Positions 11,016 to 19,409 of a stretch of 64,000 nucleotides of DNA are shown piece by piece. The stretch is taken from NCBI RefSeq assembly GCF_031453555.1, contig NZ_JAVIZM010000001.1, positions 4,161,001-4,225,000 of the forward strand. Direction: 5' to 3'. Under the pieces are notes generated by a model. That model did no database searches. It was not told the origin of the DNA and saw only the letters and a program-made list of their open reading frames with translations. Origin of the DNA: Bacillus sp. SLBN-46 (GTDB lineage Bacteria; Bacillota; Bacilli; Bacillales; Cytobacillaceae). The position numbers and the translations under genes are program-made. Position 1 is the first letter of the stretch. Each line of letters starts with the position of its first letter.

Positions 11016-11381
11016 ATGACCCGAATTCCAGAGAGTGATCGTGACATTATGGAGAAAGCCATTTATTTACCGATGGTTCTGATTGTCCTAAACCGGGATT
11101 TATCTGTTGTAGAAAAAAGCCCCTTCAAATTAAAAAAACCGTATTTGGATTTGATTGAGGAAACAATGAAGGAAATTCAGCGGGAATTGGCTGAGGTAAA
11201 ACAATATATGAAAAAAAATAAACTCCAAGTAATTGAAACAAAACGGGACGACGCTTTTACGATGTACATGTTTATTTACAAAGGCTATGAGGAAAACCAT
11301 AATTACTTTAATCCACGAATTCGAAATAAGGTTCAAGAATTAATGGAAGCCTACTTACTAAAAAAACATCTGTCCCGTTAA
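11016..11381 (+). CDS. yhjD: YhjD family protein
   Basis: This 121-residue protein starts MTRIPESDRDIMEKAIYLPM, following a good AAAGGTGGAG ribosome site. The residues KSPFKLKKPYLDLIE, LAEVKQYM and GYEENHNYFNPRIRN match recalled B. subtilis YhjD. The function is unknown. It is soluble and mainly helical with many charged residues. As in B. subtilis, it lies between comK and the yhjE-sipV pair. The upstream in-frame TTG at 10995 is not needed. Confidence 0.85.
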   Translation: MTRIPESDRDIMEKAIYLPMVLIVLNRDLSVVEKSPFKLKKPYLDLIEETMKEIQRELAEVKQYMKKNKLQVIETKRDDAFTMYMFIYKGYEENHNYFNPRIRNKVQELMEAYLLKKHLSR

Positions 11382-11399
11382 AATAATGGGTAGCAACTC

Positions 11400-11978
11400 T
11401 TATTTCGGATTCGGAGTTTTACTATGATTCGTATATTCTCTTTGGGTTTCTGATGCCTTCCCTAATTTAGGTCTGTTTATTAAATAAAACGTCTTTTTAT
11501 TCCCTTTTCTTTCTAATCTTTGAAAAAACCTCGCTTTTACATGAGAAGTTCTTTCCATCTGCTTGTTAAAAGTAACATAAGGAACATCAAAAAGAAGTGT
11601 TTGTTTATTTTGAAACAGAACTTTAGTTTTCACACCCGGTGCTGGCGAATGGTTTTCAATTTGTGATGGTGAAAACCACATACAAACAGAACTCTCGGGT
11701 GAAGCAGTAGGGAAAAAAAAGATGTCGTTACTCGGTTCAATCGCAATTGGTACTTTACGCGTGTAATTAGTTAGATCTTTAGTTGCCCTTCGTCTTGATT
11801 GGTAATCAGCTCCATAATATTCGCAGCTATGTTTGATGATTTCAAATGGTTTAAATGGAGACAAGAATTCAGCATCTGTTTCATAGATCTGAGAATATAT
11901 TTTACTACCGTATTCTACTGGTTGTATAAACATGGTGGATGAATTTACCTCATATTCTTCAATTATTTTTTGCTTCAA
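11400..11978 (-). CDS. comK: Competence transcription factor ComK
   Basis: This 192-residue protein has the same length as B. subtilis ComK. Shared blocks include YEVNSSTMFIQPVEYGSKI, the SCEYYGADYQSRR region, IAIEPSNDIFFFPT and the VKARFFQRL near the C-terminus. ComK activates the DNA-uptake genes and its own gene by binding AT-boxes. The gene is followed by yhjD on the opposite strand and diverges from an IDEAL-domain gene. Its upstream region holds a 14/15 CodY box (12089-12103) and a Spo0A-type heptamer (12021-12027). The reading frame looks intact, so competence is plausible in this strain. Confidence 0.93.
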   Translation of the reverse strand: MKQKIIEEYEVNSSTMFIQPVEYGSKIYSQIYETDAEFLSPFKPFEIIKHSCEYYGADYQSRRRATKDLTNYTRKVPIAIEPSNDIFFFPTASPESSVCMWFSPSQIENHSPAPGVKTKVLFQNKQTLLFDVPYVTFNKQMERTSHVKARFFQRLERKGNKKTFYLINRPKLGKASETQREYTNHSKTPNPK

Positions 11979-12020
11979 CCCATTCAGCTCCTTTAATAGT
12001 TTCTACCACATCTTACCACT

Positions 12021-12027
12021 TTCGACA
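12021..12027 (-). promoter_or_regulatory. Possible Spo0A box upstream of comK
   Basis: The minus strand reads TGTCGAA, an exact 0A-box heptamer, 43 bp upstream of the comK start. Spo0A is known to act at comK in B. subtilis. A 7-base match alone is weak evidence. Confidence 0.3.
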
Positions 12028-12088
12028 AATAATTTATTGTTTTTTTCTGAATTGTTGCTAAATTGTTCACAAAATGTGTCAAGTAATT

Positions 12089-12103
12089 ATTTTTCAGAAA
12101 ATT
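12089..12103 (-). promoter_or_regulatory. CodY box in the comK promoter region
   Basis: The sequence ATTTTTCAGAAAATT matches the CodY consensus AATTTTCWGAAAATT at 14 of 15 positions. It abuts a TATAAT on the minus strand (12101-12106) that could be the comK -10. CodY represses comK directly in B. subtilis. Confidence 0.7.
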
Positions 12104-12168
12104 ATAAATAGTATTGATAATAATAAGAAAACTCCATATAATAGAAAAAAGCATCAGAGGTGATTTTC

Positions 12169-12405
12169 ATGAATGAAAAATCATACACAGAATTAATGAA
12201 ACTTGGTGCCATGAAACGCAATCAACTGAAAGAGAACTTCGTCCAGGATTTGTACATCGACATGCTTTTATCGGAAATTCAGCTAACTGTGGAAAAGGAA
12301 AAATTGTTACGCAAGATTGATTCGGCCATCGACAGTCGAGACAAACGATCATTTCTCCTTCTATCTGGACAGCTCAAGGACATTAACAAACGATTTGGAA
12401 CGTAA
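12169..12405 (+). CDS. yhzC: IDEAL domain-containing protein
   Basis: This small soluble protein of 78 residues has the C-terminal IDEAL motif region KIDSAIDSRDKRSFLLLSGQL. ATG at 12169 is chosen over GTG at 12160 because the AGAGGTGA ribosome site fits it. In B. subtilis the equivalent gene yhzC also lies next to comK. The IDEAL domain occurs in several short Bacillus proteins and its function is not established. It is transcribed away from comK, so the CodY box may affect both. A terminator follows directly. Confidence 0.85.
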   Translation: MNEKSYTELMKLGAMKRNQLKENFVQDLYIDMLLSEIQLTVEKEKLLRKIDSAIDSRDKRSFLLLSGQLKDINKRFGT

Positions 12406-12418
12406 ATTAACCTTCGTG

Positions 12419-12445
12419 AACCGCCTGTATTGGGCGGTTTTTTGT
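12419..12445 (+). terminator. Terminator after yhzC
   Basis: AACCGCC and GGCGGTT pair around a short loop and are followed by TTTTTTGTTTT. Confidence 0.92.
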
Positions 12446-12451
12446 TTTACG

Positions 12452-12487
12452 AAAAAGAGGCTGAAGTCACGTATGATCTTCAGCCTC
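12452..12487 (-). terminator. Terminator after the M48 protease gene
   Basis: A perfect 10-bp stem (12457-12466 with 12478-12487) is followed on the minus strand by T5. It lies 7 bp after the protease stop. Confidence 0.9.
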
Positions 12488-12494
12488 AGTTTGG

Positions 12495-13766
12495 TTATTT
12501 ATTTTTTAGTTTGATTTCGTATTCCTCTAGCTTTGAAATTCGGTCGAGCATAGAAGGATGTGTATAACGGAAAATTTTCACCAAGAAAGGTGGGTTGACT
12601 TGACTTAAACCTGAGCGACTTAACTCCTGAAAAGAAGCAATCGCAGCTTCTGGATTTTTCGTCATCTCAATCGCATATTTGTCCGCCCGTGTTTCCTGAT
12701 AGCGAGAAGCAAAATTTGTAAATGGACTGGCCGCAAACATAAGCATGGATAAAATCATGAAAAATAAAGGAAGTGAACGTATATCTGCTACATCCGTTAT
12801 TTTCAGTTCCTTACCCCAGCGCTTTGTTGCCCAGTTCATCAACCTATAGGTCAAATATAATCCAAGCAGCGAGAGCAGCAGATATCCCCCAATGCCAAAG
12901 TATATATGTTTTTCGACGTAATGACACATTTCATGTGCCATAATGAAGAGGATTTGGTTATCATTCAACCGATTCAAAGTAGTATCCCATAGGACAATCC
13001 TAGCATTCGAACCAATCCCCGTTACATACGCATTTAAAGAATTTGTTTTATCTGCCATATTTACTTCAAAAACATGCTGTGCGGGAATGTCTGCCTTCTC
13101 TGCTAAGGTTAAAATCTTTGTTTCTAATTCCTTATTTTTTAACGGATAAAAATCATTGTATAGTGGGTCAATAACAACTGGTTGCAGGAACATCATAAAT
13201 AGGGTAAACGGTATGGACAACAACCACCCGTAGAGCCACCAGCGTTTACTGCTCTTTTTCATAAGCCAATATAAAACAGGCACAATAATCAACCATGTCC
13301 CATAATTAAGCCAAAAATCAATTAATTCATCCTTCATCCAAGAAGGGAAGGATTGAGTGGAAATATGATACGTCTTAGATAAGGTATAACTAATATAGTT
13401 TAATGGAAATGTTGCTAAGAAAGCAAAAAAGGATAACCAAATTAGATAGATCGCCGTTTGCAGAAATTTGTACTTTGAGGAGCTTTCTGCCCATCGCTTA
13501 AAAGCCTTAGAAAAGCCAAACAATAATAGTAAAAAATAAAACAGCCATTCAAAGGGTGTAGATAAAAAAAACAATAGATTTCTAATTTTTGAATACTCTT
13601 CGCTCAACATAAGCTCCCTTCCATTTAAAAAGGTAGCCGGGTCAGCTTTAGATCCTTCATATTCAAAAGGTAACTTTGTATCAGCAAAGTAAAATAAGTA
13701 CCAATAAAAAAACAATCCAAACAGACAGAAGGCCAATACCGCATAGACCCCCATTTTTCTTACCAT
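12495..13766 (-). CDS. yhfN: M48 family membrane zinc metalloprotease
   Basis: This protein of about 423 residues has some seven hydrophobic segments. The zinc motif HEMCHYVEKH sits about two thirds along, with the third zinc ligand expected in the ETRADKYAIE segment. The layout matches Ste24/CAAX-protease-type M48 enzymes, and size and context resemble B. subtilis YhfN. It acts at the membrane; the substrate is unknown. ATG at 13766 follows AAAGGGGGAC with good spacing, and an in-frame GTG lies just before it. It is a monocistronic unit between terminators. Confidence 0.88.
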   Translation of the reverse strand: MVRKMGVYAVLAFCLFGLFFYWYLFYFADTKLPFEYEGSKADPATFLNGRELMLSEEYSKIRNLLFFLSTPFEWLFYFLLLLFGFSKAFKRWAESSSKYKFLQTAIYLIWLSFFAFLATFPLNYISYTLSKTYHISTQSFPSWMKDELIDFWLNYGTWLIIVPVLYWLMKKSSKRWWLYGWLLSIPFTLFMMFLQPVVIDPLYNDFYPLKNKELETKILTLAEKADIPAQHVFEVNMADKTNSLNAYVTGIGSNARIVLWDTTLNRLNDNQILFIMAHEMCHYVEKHIYFGIGGYLLLSLLGLYLTYRLMNWATKRWGKELKITDVADIRSLPLFFMILSMLMFAASPFTNFASRYQETRADKYAIEMTKNPEAAIASFQELSRSGLSQVNPPFLVKIFRYTHPSMLDRISKLEEYEIKLKNK

Positions 13767-13837
13767 CACTTTGTCCCCCTTTGTGTACAGCCTCTCTCTA
13801 TATTTAGTTTAGTTTAATCTCCTGGTTTTAGAACCAT

Positions 13838-13861
13838 AAAAAAAGCCAGTACATGACTGGC
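13838..13861 (-). terminator. Terminator after azlD
   Basis: GCCAGT and ACTGGC pair around ACATG, followed on the minus strand by T7. It directly abuts the azlD stop. Confidence 0.88.
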
Positions 13862-14170
13862 CTACATAAGATACGAATAAAGAGTTAGAACAGCAATGGA
13901 TCCAAGTACAACCACAATCACATTTGCTCCTAAAAATGCAGCAAGAAAAGCTGCAGCTGCTCCCAGGACACCATACCAAATATCTCCCTTTTGAATAAAA
14001 AGAATAGCTGGAAAAATCAATGCACCAAGAGTAGCGTATGGAACATTTTTTAAGACACCCTGAACAAATAATGGTAGCTCTTTTCCTTTAAATAAGACAA
14101 ACGGCAGCATTCGAGGAATATAAGTGACTAATCCCATTCCAATAATCATCCAAATGATTTCACTTTTCAT
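13862..14170 (-). CDS. azlD: AzlD family branched-chain amino acid transport protein
   Basis: This 102-residue hydrophobic protein has about three to four membrane segments and the family start IIWMIIGMGLVTYIPRMLPF. AzlD is the small partner of AzlC, and the pair exports branched-chain amino acids or analogues such as 4-azaleucine. ATG at 14170 follows GAGGTG, and the in-frame GTG at 14179 lies inside the ribosome site. The start overlaps the azlC stop by 11 bp, which indicates coupled translation. Confidence 0.88.
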   Translation of the reverse strand: MKSEIIWMIIGMGLVTYIPRMLPFVLFKGKELPLFVQGVLKNVPYATLGALIFPAILFIQKGDIWYGVLGAAAAFLAAFLGANVIVVVLGSIAVLTLYSYLM

Positions 14171-14891
14171 GTTGTACACCTCGATGCTTATTTTTCAAAA
14201 CTTCTCCTAATTCTATAAGAACTGCTGATAAAAGAGTTGATGTAACTATAGCCCATCCTTGGGCCATAAGGTGATTAATTGTGAAAATGGAGTTAAACGC
14301 CGCACCAAGTGCAGCAAGAAAAACCACTTTTACACTTTTTTTCATGGAAGGGACTAATAGACCGATAAACATGGCATAAAGTGCCACACTCATGCTTTCT
14401 TGTAGGGTTTGTGGCAGACTTGCCCCGATGAGGTGACCCACTCCAGAAAATACAACCCAGCTTGAATAAGATACGGAAATAACACCAAACATAAAACCGG
14501 TTGTAGCGGTGCCTTCTTTCGTAGCAACCACTGAAAACGTCTCGTCCGTAATGCCAAAAGAGTATATCAGTTTATTCAGTAAATGGTCTTCCTCACATTT
14601 TTCCGTTAAGGTGGTGCTCATTAAAAAGTGACGAATATTCACAATAAACGTCGTTAAAATAATTTCGAAGATCCCCGTCCCGTAAGCGATCAGACTTAAT
14701 GATATATATTGCGATGCACCTGCAAATACAATGATACTCATTAAAACGGTTTCGTAAATGGATAGGCCAGAAGTTTTTGCGAGGAGCCCAAAAGTTAGTG
14801 CAATAGGAAAATAACCAATCCCGATCGTAATGCCTGCCTGGAGCCCCTTCTTAAACTCAGATGTCTCTCTCCCAATTGCCATATCTGCCAA
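14160..14891 (-). CDS. azlC: AzlC family branched-chain amino acid exporter
   Basis: This 243-residue protein has several membrane segments and family blocks GIGYFPIALTFGLLA, FAGASQYISL and VNIRHFLMS. It forms an exporter with AzlD. A TTG start at 14891 is favoured because GGGGG lies seven bases upstream; ATG at 14882 is too far from it. A weak CodY-like site (AATTTTCAGGTAAAA, 14940-14954, 11 of 15) lies upstream, which would suit an amino-acid transporter but could be chance. Confidence 0.88.
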   Translation of the reverse strand: MADMAIGRETSEFKKGLQAGITIGIGYFPIALTFGLLAKTSGLSIYETVLMSIIVFAGASQYISLSLIAYGTGIFEIILTTFIVNIRHFLMSTTLTEKCEEDHLLNKLIYSFGITDETFSVVATKEGTATTGFMFGVISVSYSSWVVFSGVGHLIGASLPQTLQESMSVALYAMFIGLLVPSMKKSVKVVFLAALGAAFNSIFTINHLMAQGWAIVTSTLLSAVLIELGEVLKNKHRGVQHEK

Positions 14892-14961
14892 CTTAATTCC
14901 CCCAATAATCCAATTATCATATAAACATAAATTTTAGCAAATTTTCAGGTAAAATAAAAAC

Positions 14962-14986
14962 AAAAAACATGGCGGAGGCCATGTTT
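14962..14986 (-). terminator. Terminator after the enoyl-CoA hydratase gene
   Basis: AAACATGGC and GCCATGTTT form the stem and the minus-strand tail is T-rich. The stem begins inside the stop codon region. Confidence 0.85.
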
Positions 14987-15761
14987 ATTTTCCTTTAAAA
15001 ACTGGTTTTCTTTTTTCTGCAAAGGCTTGCAATGCTTCCACCCGATCTTCAGTTGGGAGCGTTACCTCATAAGCCTTCCGTTCAATTTGAAGACCTGTAT
15101 GTAAATCTGTATTCATGCCATTTTTTATCGCAAACTTTGCCTGCTGTAATGCGACGGGGCCATTTGCAAGCAATTGTTCGCAAAAAGCAAAGCACTCATT
15201 CAATAAGTTTTTCCGCTCAACAACCCTTGTCAGCACCCCAGCACTCAATGCCTCTTCAGCCGTCATTCTACGGGCAGTTAGGATAAGCTCTAAAGCTTTG
15301 GCCTGACCGATTAAGCGTGGGAGCCGCTGTGTTCCACCAGCGCCAGGAATGATAGCCAAACCTGTCTCCGTTAGTCCCATTAACGCTTCTTTGGCAGCTA
15401 AGCGAAAATCACAAGCTAGCGCAAGTTCCATCCCTCCGCCAAAGGCAAAACCGTTTATCGCTGCAATAGTAGGCTGTGGTAGTTGGTCGATTGCATTAAA
15501 CACCTCATTGATTTTAAACAAATTTCGTTTCACTTGCTCATCCGTTAAAGTCTTGCGTTCTTTTAAATCTGCACCAACACTAAAAGACTTTTCCCCCGCT
15601 CCAATAAAGATTACAACCCGAACATCGGGATGAATCCGAATCTCTTCGACCTTTTGCTGTAATTCTAACAGTGTTTCATAATTAAACGCATTCAATGATT
15701 CCTCACGATTAATAGTTACGATTGCAAGATGATTAGATATTTGTAGTAAAATTTGTTCCAT
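14985..15761 (-). CDS. Enoyl-CoA hydratase/isomerase family protein
   Basis: This 258-residue crotonase-fold enzyme has the oxyanion-hole block FSVGADLKE, the AINGFAFGGGMELALACD motif and TGLAIIPGAGGTQRL with the catalytic glutamates. The C-terminal AFAEKRKPVFKGK is typical. It hydrates trans-2-enoyl-CoA in beta-oxidation, though exact substrate is unknown. ATG at 15761 follows AAAGGGGGAG; the longer frame to 15848 lacks a ribosome site. It lies after an acyl-CoA ligase under a FadR box, so both probably serve fatty-acid breakdown. A hairpin between them may lower its expression. Confidence 0.9.
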   Translation of the reverse strand: MEQILLQISNHLAIVTINREESLNAFNYETLLELQQKVEEIRIHPDVRVVIFIGAGEKSFSVGADLKERKTLTDEQVKRNLFKINEVFNAIDQLPQPTIAAINGFAFGGGMELALACDFRLAAKEALMGLTETGLAIIPGAGGTQRLPRLIGQAKALELILTARRMTAEEALSAGVLTRVVERKNLLNECFAFCEQLLANGPVALQQAKFAIKNGMNTDLHTGLQIERKAYEVTLPTEDRVEALQAFAEKRKPVFKGK

Positions 15762-15791
15762 CAGAACTCCCCCTTTATATAAATCAATTCG

Positions 15792-15815
15792 AAAAAGACA
15801 GGCTAAATGCCTGCC
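15792..15815 (-). terminator. Terminator between acyl-CoA ligase and enoyl-CoA hydratase
   Basis: On the minus strand GGCAGGC and GCCTGTC form a stem followed by TTTTTCG. It may be a partial terminator inside the operon. Confidence 0.65.
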
Positions 15816-15837
15816 TTTTATAGAAAAAAATTTCAAC

Positions 15838-17400
15838 TTACTTTCCAACCGATTGTGTAACTTGCGTTCTTAATGCTCGTCTTAAGATTTTCCCGGTTGT
15901 GTTTTTCGGGAGTTCTTCTAAAAACTCAATCGAAGATGGAACTTTATATTTTGCCAGGTGTTCTTTACAATATGCCAGTACTTGAGCAGCTGTCAAATCT
16001 GGATTTTTGCTGACTACATACGCACTCACTGCCTCCCCCTGGTTTGGATCAGGGATTCCAAGAACAGCTACCTCGACAACATCTGGATGGTCATAGATTA
16101 CTTCTTCTACTTCACGTGGATAGACATTATAACCGCCTACAATAATTAAATCCTTTTTCCGGTCAACAATATAAAAGTATCCGTCTTCATCCATTTTTGC
16201 AATATCACCTGTATAAAGCCAACCATTTCTAATAGCAGCCGCAGATTCTTCTGGCATTTTATAATAACCCTTCATTACATTGGGACCTCGAACGATTAAC
16301 TCGCCTGCTTCACCAACAGGTACATCCTCCCCAAGCTCATTCACAATTTTGTTTTCCACGTGGAGAATGGAGCAACCAATGGAACCCGGCTTGCGCGGAC
16401 GATCAAGCGGGTTAAAACAAGTGACCGGTGATGCTTCGGATAAACCATACCCCTCAGAAATCAATACATTGAACTTCTGTTCAAAGTTCTTTAACAAGGC
16501 AACTGGAAGGGATGCTCCACCTGAAATGCATAAACGTAAGGATTGTAAGTCATCTGGATTTCCTTCTGGATATTGATAAAGGAAGTTGTACATAGTCGGA
16601 ACACCGGCAAATACAGTAGCCTCAAAGTCTTTTATTAGCGAAAAGGTTTCTTTAGGACTAAATTTCGGTGCAATCAACAGGGTTGCTCCCGTTAATAACG
16701 GGGCATTTAAGGCAACTGTCAAACAAAAGACATGAAACATCGGGAGAACAGTTACCACTCTATCATCTTGATTCATTTTCAAATAATCCCCAACATCACT
16801 GGCATTGCTATACAAATTCTGATGGGTTAACATGGCTCCCTTAGGTTTTCCTGTTGTTCCAGACGTATAAAGAATAATAGCTACTTCGTCGTCTTGCAAT
16901 TCGGGCCCTTGAAAAGAACTATCTCCCAGCCCCACCACCTCTGTAAACGATTTCATTTTGGGGTAGACTGAAAGAGTTTCAATTTCAGATGTTTCCAGAC
17001 TATTTGGCATGGTTTCACAAAATACATAATGCTCTATCTTTGGTAAGAAAGTGTGCATTTTGTCCGCCAATGGGATCGCCAAGTCGAGGGCAACGACTGC
17101 TTTTACATCACCATTATTTAAAATGTAGCCAATTTCATCTGCAGTATAAATCGGATTTACGGGGATAACAGTTACCCCTAACCGTAAAGCCCCATAGAGA
17201 CTGATGATAAAATGCGGTGAGTTGCCTAACAATAGTGCAATGTGGTCGCCTTGTTTTATCCCTAATTTTTCGAGACCTGAGGCAAATTTCGTAATTGCAA
17301 CATCTAATTCAGCATAGGTACTCGATTGTCCCATAAAATAGTACGCTGGTTTATCCGCATAGGCTTTGGCTGTTTGATGAAACTTGGTTGATAAATTCAT
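15838..17400 (-). CDS. lcfB: Long-chain fatty-acid-CoA ligase
   Basis: This 520-residue adenylate-forming enzyme has the P-loop-like [16 protein letters not shown], the GYGLSEASP motif, [35 protein letters not shown] and the C-terminal catalytic lysine region [11 protein letters not shown]. It activates fatty acids to acyl-CoA at the membrane face. ATG at 17400 is the start; the ATG at 17415 lies within the GGGAGGG ribosome site. Context next to lplJ matches B. subtilis yhfL/lcfB. Expression is probably under FadR: a perfect FadR box lies in its 5' leader, downstream of a sigma-A promoter. Confidence 0.93.
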   Translation of the reverse strand: MNLSTKFHQTAKAYADKPAYYFMGQSSTYAELDVAITKFASGLEKLGIKQGDHIALLLGNSPHFIISLYGALRLGVTVIPVNPIYTADEIGYILNNGDVKAVVALDLAIPLADKMHTFLPKIEHYVFCETMPNSLETSEIETLSVYPKMKSFTEVVGLGDSSFQGPELQDDEVAIILYTSGTTGKPKGAMLTHQNLYSNASDVGDYLKMNQDDRVVTVLPMFHVFCLTVALNAPLLTGATLLIAPKFSPKETFSLIKDFEATVFAGVPTMYNFLYQYPEGNPDDLQSLRLCISGGASLPVALLKNFEQKFNVLISEGYGLSEASPVTCFNPLDRPRKPGSIGCSILHVENKIVNELGEDVPVGEAGELIVRGPNVMKGYYKMPEESAAAIRNGWLYTGDIAKMDEDGYFYIVDRKKDLIIVGGYNVYPREVEEVIYDHPDVVEVAVLGIPDPNQGEAVSAYVVSKNPDLTAAQVLAYCKEHLAKYKVPSSIEFLEELPKNTTGKILRRALRTQVTQSVGK

Positions 17401-17416
17401 AGTTTCCCTCCCCATA

Positions 17417-17434
17417 TGAATGAATACTCATTCA
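17417..17434 (-). promoter_or_regulatory. FadR operator
   Basis: TGAATGAATACTCATTCA matches the B. subtilis FadR consensus TGAATGAMTANTCATTCA at every position. It lies 16 bp before the lcfB start and downstream of the predicted transcription start, so bound FadR would block the transcript until long-chain acyl-CoA releases it. Confidence 0.9.
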
Positions 17435-17460
17435 CTTAATTATAAAAATTTTCTAAATAT

Positions 17461-17489
17461 ATTATATTGCTAGAAATTTAAGTATTCAA
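17461..17489 (-). promoter_or_regulatory. Sigma-A promoter of lcfB
   Basis: On the minus strand TTGAAT (17484-17489), a 17-bp spacer and TATAAT (17461-17466). Transcription should begin near 17453, about 50 nt before the start codon. Confidence 0.8.
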
Positions 17490-17511
17490 GTATAATACCT
17501 TAAAATCTCAC

Positions 17512-17566
17512 AAAAAAAGAAGCTGATTCAGTTGGTGCCTGGCACCCTCCTGAATCAGCTTCCTTT
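17512..17566 (-). terminator. Bidirectional terminator after lplJ
   Basis: A 13-bp perfect stem (17519-17531 with 17550-17562) is flanked by A7 and T5. Its loop contains the self-complementary GGTGCCTGGCACC. Confidence 0.9.
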
Positions 17567-18556
17567 TTAATAGATTAAATTAACGAATTCCTCCTTGGTG
17601 ATGTTTCCAAAGTAGCGGGAAATCTCCAAGTCTGCAAGTGCCTTTTCTAATTCGCTTTTTTCATAGCGGAGACCTATTAACCTCGTCTCAATGTCACTAA
17701 CATCCCCTACACCGAAAAAGTCGCCATAAATTTTACAATTCTCAATTAATCCTTTATTAACCTCCAAGCGTACATCAATCGACCCAACCGGGAACCGATG
17801 TGAGTGCTGCAGGTTGAATTTCGGTGACTTCCCATAGTTCCATTCCCAATTTTGGTAGCGCTCCTTCGAAAGTTGATGGATTTTTTCCCAATCCTCTTCC
17901 GTCAGCACATATTCAGGAATATTCTCTTTTCCTTCAAAAATATGCTTGAGAATGAGAGAACGAAATTCTTGAATATTTATTTTTTCAGGTAGAAACTCAG
18001 AGATATTGGCCACGCGGCTGCGAATAGATTTAATTCCCTTTGATTCAATCTTATCCTTCTTCACCTTTAAAGCAGAGACGACATGATCCATTTCTGAGTT
18101 GAATAAAAGAGTACCGTGGCTGAACATTCTACCTCTGGTTGAAAATTGAGCATTTCCAGAAACCTTTCTTCCTTCCGCAAGTAAATCATTTCGGCCACTT
18201 AGTTCCGCGTTTACTCCTAAGCTTTTTAATGCCGCCACAACTGGCTCAGTGAATTTCCGGAAATTATGAAAGCTCTCACCATCGTCCTTTGTGATAAAAC
18301 TAAAGTTTAAATTACCAAGGTCATGGTACACAGCGCCACCACCAGATAACCTACGAACAACATGGATCCCATTACTCTCCACGTACTCTGTGTTTATTTC
18401 TTCAATGGTGTTTTGATTCTTGCCGATGATAATGCTTGGTTCATTTATGTAGAATAATAAATAGGTCTCATCAATATCCAGATTTTTTAGTGCATATTCT
18501 TCTATCGCTAAATTAATACGAGGATCTGTGATGCCTTTATTATCGATAAATAACAT
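17567..18556 (-). CDS. lplJ: Lipoate-protein ligase LplJ
   Basis: This 329-residue enzyme starts MLFIDNKGITDPRINLAIEEY. It has the ligase core VVRRLSGGGAVYHDLGNLNF, SGRNDLLAEGRKVSGNAQF with the active lysine region, and SHGTLLFNSEMD. It attaches free lipoate to E2 subunits and GcvH using ATP. ATG at 18556 follows AGAAGGGG. It lies 16 bp after the MBL-fold gene and the two probably form an operon, as yhfI-yhfJ do in B. subtilis. Length is the usual one for LplJ (331 aa). Confidence 0.95.
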   Translation of the reverse strand: MLFIDNKGITDPRINLAIEEYALKNLDIDETYLLFYINEPSIIIGKNQNTIEEINTEYVESNGIHVVRRLSGGGAVYHDLGNLNFSFITKDDGESFHNFRKFTEPVVAALKSLGVNAELSGRNDLLAEGRKVSGNAQFSTRGRMFSHGTLLFNSEMDHVVSALKVKKDKIESKGIKSIRSRVANISEFLPEKINIQEFRSLILKHIFEGKENIPEYVLTEEDWEKIHQLSKERYQNWEWNYGKSPKFNLQHSHRFPVGSIDVRLEVNKGLIENCKIYGDFFGVGDVSDIETRLIGLRYEKSELEKALADLEISRYFGNITKEEFVNLIY

Positions 18557-18572
18557 ACTATATTTCCCCTTC

Positions 18573-19307
18573 TTATAATGAAATAGATTGGAATTCTTCT
18601 GCAAGCTTAATTATACCAGTAAATTGTGTGGATGCCTCCTCCAATAACTCAGATAATGTACCGTATTGTGGTAAATGAGTAAGGACCAATCGCTTGACGG
18701 ATGCTTGTTGAGCCAACTTGCCCGCATCTAGACTATTCATATGACCCGCTGGTTTACCGTTTTGATTTCCGTAGAAATTACACTCACATAACAGGACATC
18801 TGCATTTTTGCTAAACTCAATAAATTCTTCTTTAAATGAAGTGTCTGCCGTATATACCAGCGACTTTCCATCGGCTTCAAACTTCATCGCATAGCATGGG
18901 ACAGGATGGTCTGTCTTTAAAAAAGATACCGTAAACGGCCCAATTTCAATAGGACTTGCAGGATTATAAGCAATTCCTTTTGTAATTTGTTTGTAGGTTA
19001 ATTTCGTAAATTCATGTTCATCATAATGGTGACCATATATAGGAAGAGTTGGGCATGCCTTCCCTAAGAATCCTAATATTAATCTTGCATGCTGCAACAC
19101 ACCAATATCCGCAATATGATCAGGATGGTAATGTGAAATAATAACGGCATCCAGTTCTTCTGGTTGAATCACATTCTGCATCTTGGAAAGCACTCCACTT
19201 CCACAATCTATTAATAGTCGAAAGCCTTCATGTTCAAGTAGATAGCCTGCGCTTGCGCCATTTTGCTTAGGATATCCACCCCAAAAACCAATGGTTGTTA
19301 ACTTCAT
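18573..19307 (-). CDS. yhfI: MBL-fold metallo-hydrolase
   Basis: This 244-residue protein has the metal motif SHYHPDHIAD at about residue 60, a VYTADT strand, the GHMNSLDAGKLA segment and LTHLP near the C-terminus. The order fits the RNase Z-like/ElaC-related branch of metallo-beta-lactamase folds. The substrate is unknown. The start follows GGAGGGG. It is the first gene of a two-gene unit with lplJ and matches B. subtilis YhfI in context. Confidence 0.88.
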   Translation of the reverse strand: MKLTTIGFWGGYPKQNGASAGYLLEHEGFRLLIDCGSGVLSKMQNVIQPEELDAVIISHYHPDHIADIGVLQHARLILGFLGKACPTLPIYGHHYDEHEFTKLTYKQITKGIAYNPASPIEIGPFTVSFLKTDHPVPCYAMKFEADGKSLVYTADTSFKEEFIEFSKNADVLLCECNFYGNQNGKPAGHMNSLDAGKLAQQASVKRLVLTHLPQYGTLSELLEEASTQFTGIIKLAEEFQSISL

Positions 19308-19371
19308 AATGAACCCCTCCGTTTCTACATTCTATTTTTAATATACTTAAAAACAGTCTAATTTACTAATC

Positions 19372-19400
19372 AAAAAACCAGTCGAAAATGTCGACTGGTT
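19372..19400 (-). terminator. Terminator after yhgE
   Basis: AACCAGTCGA and TCGACTGGTT form a 10-bp stem, followed on the minus strand by T4 after the stem. Confidence 0.85.
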
Positions 19401-19409
19401 TAATTGCTT

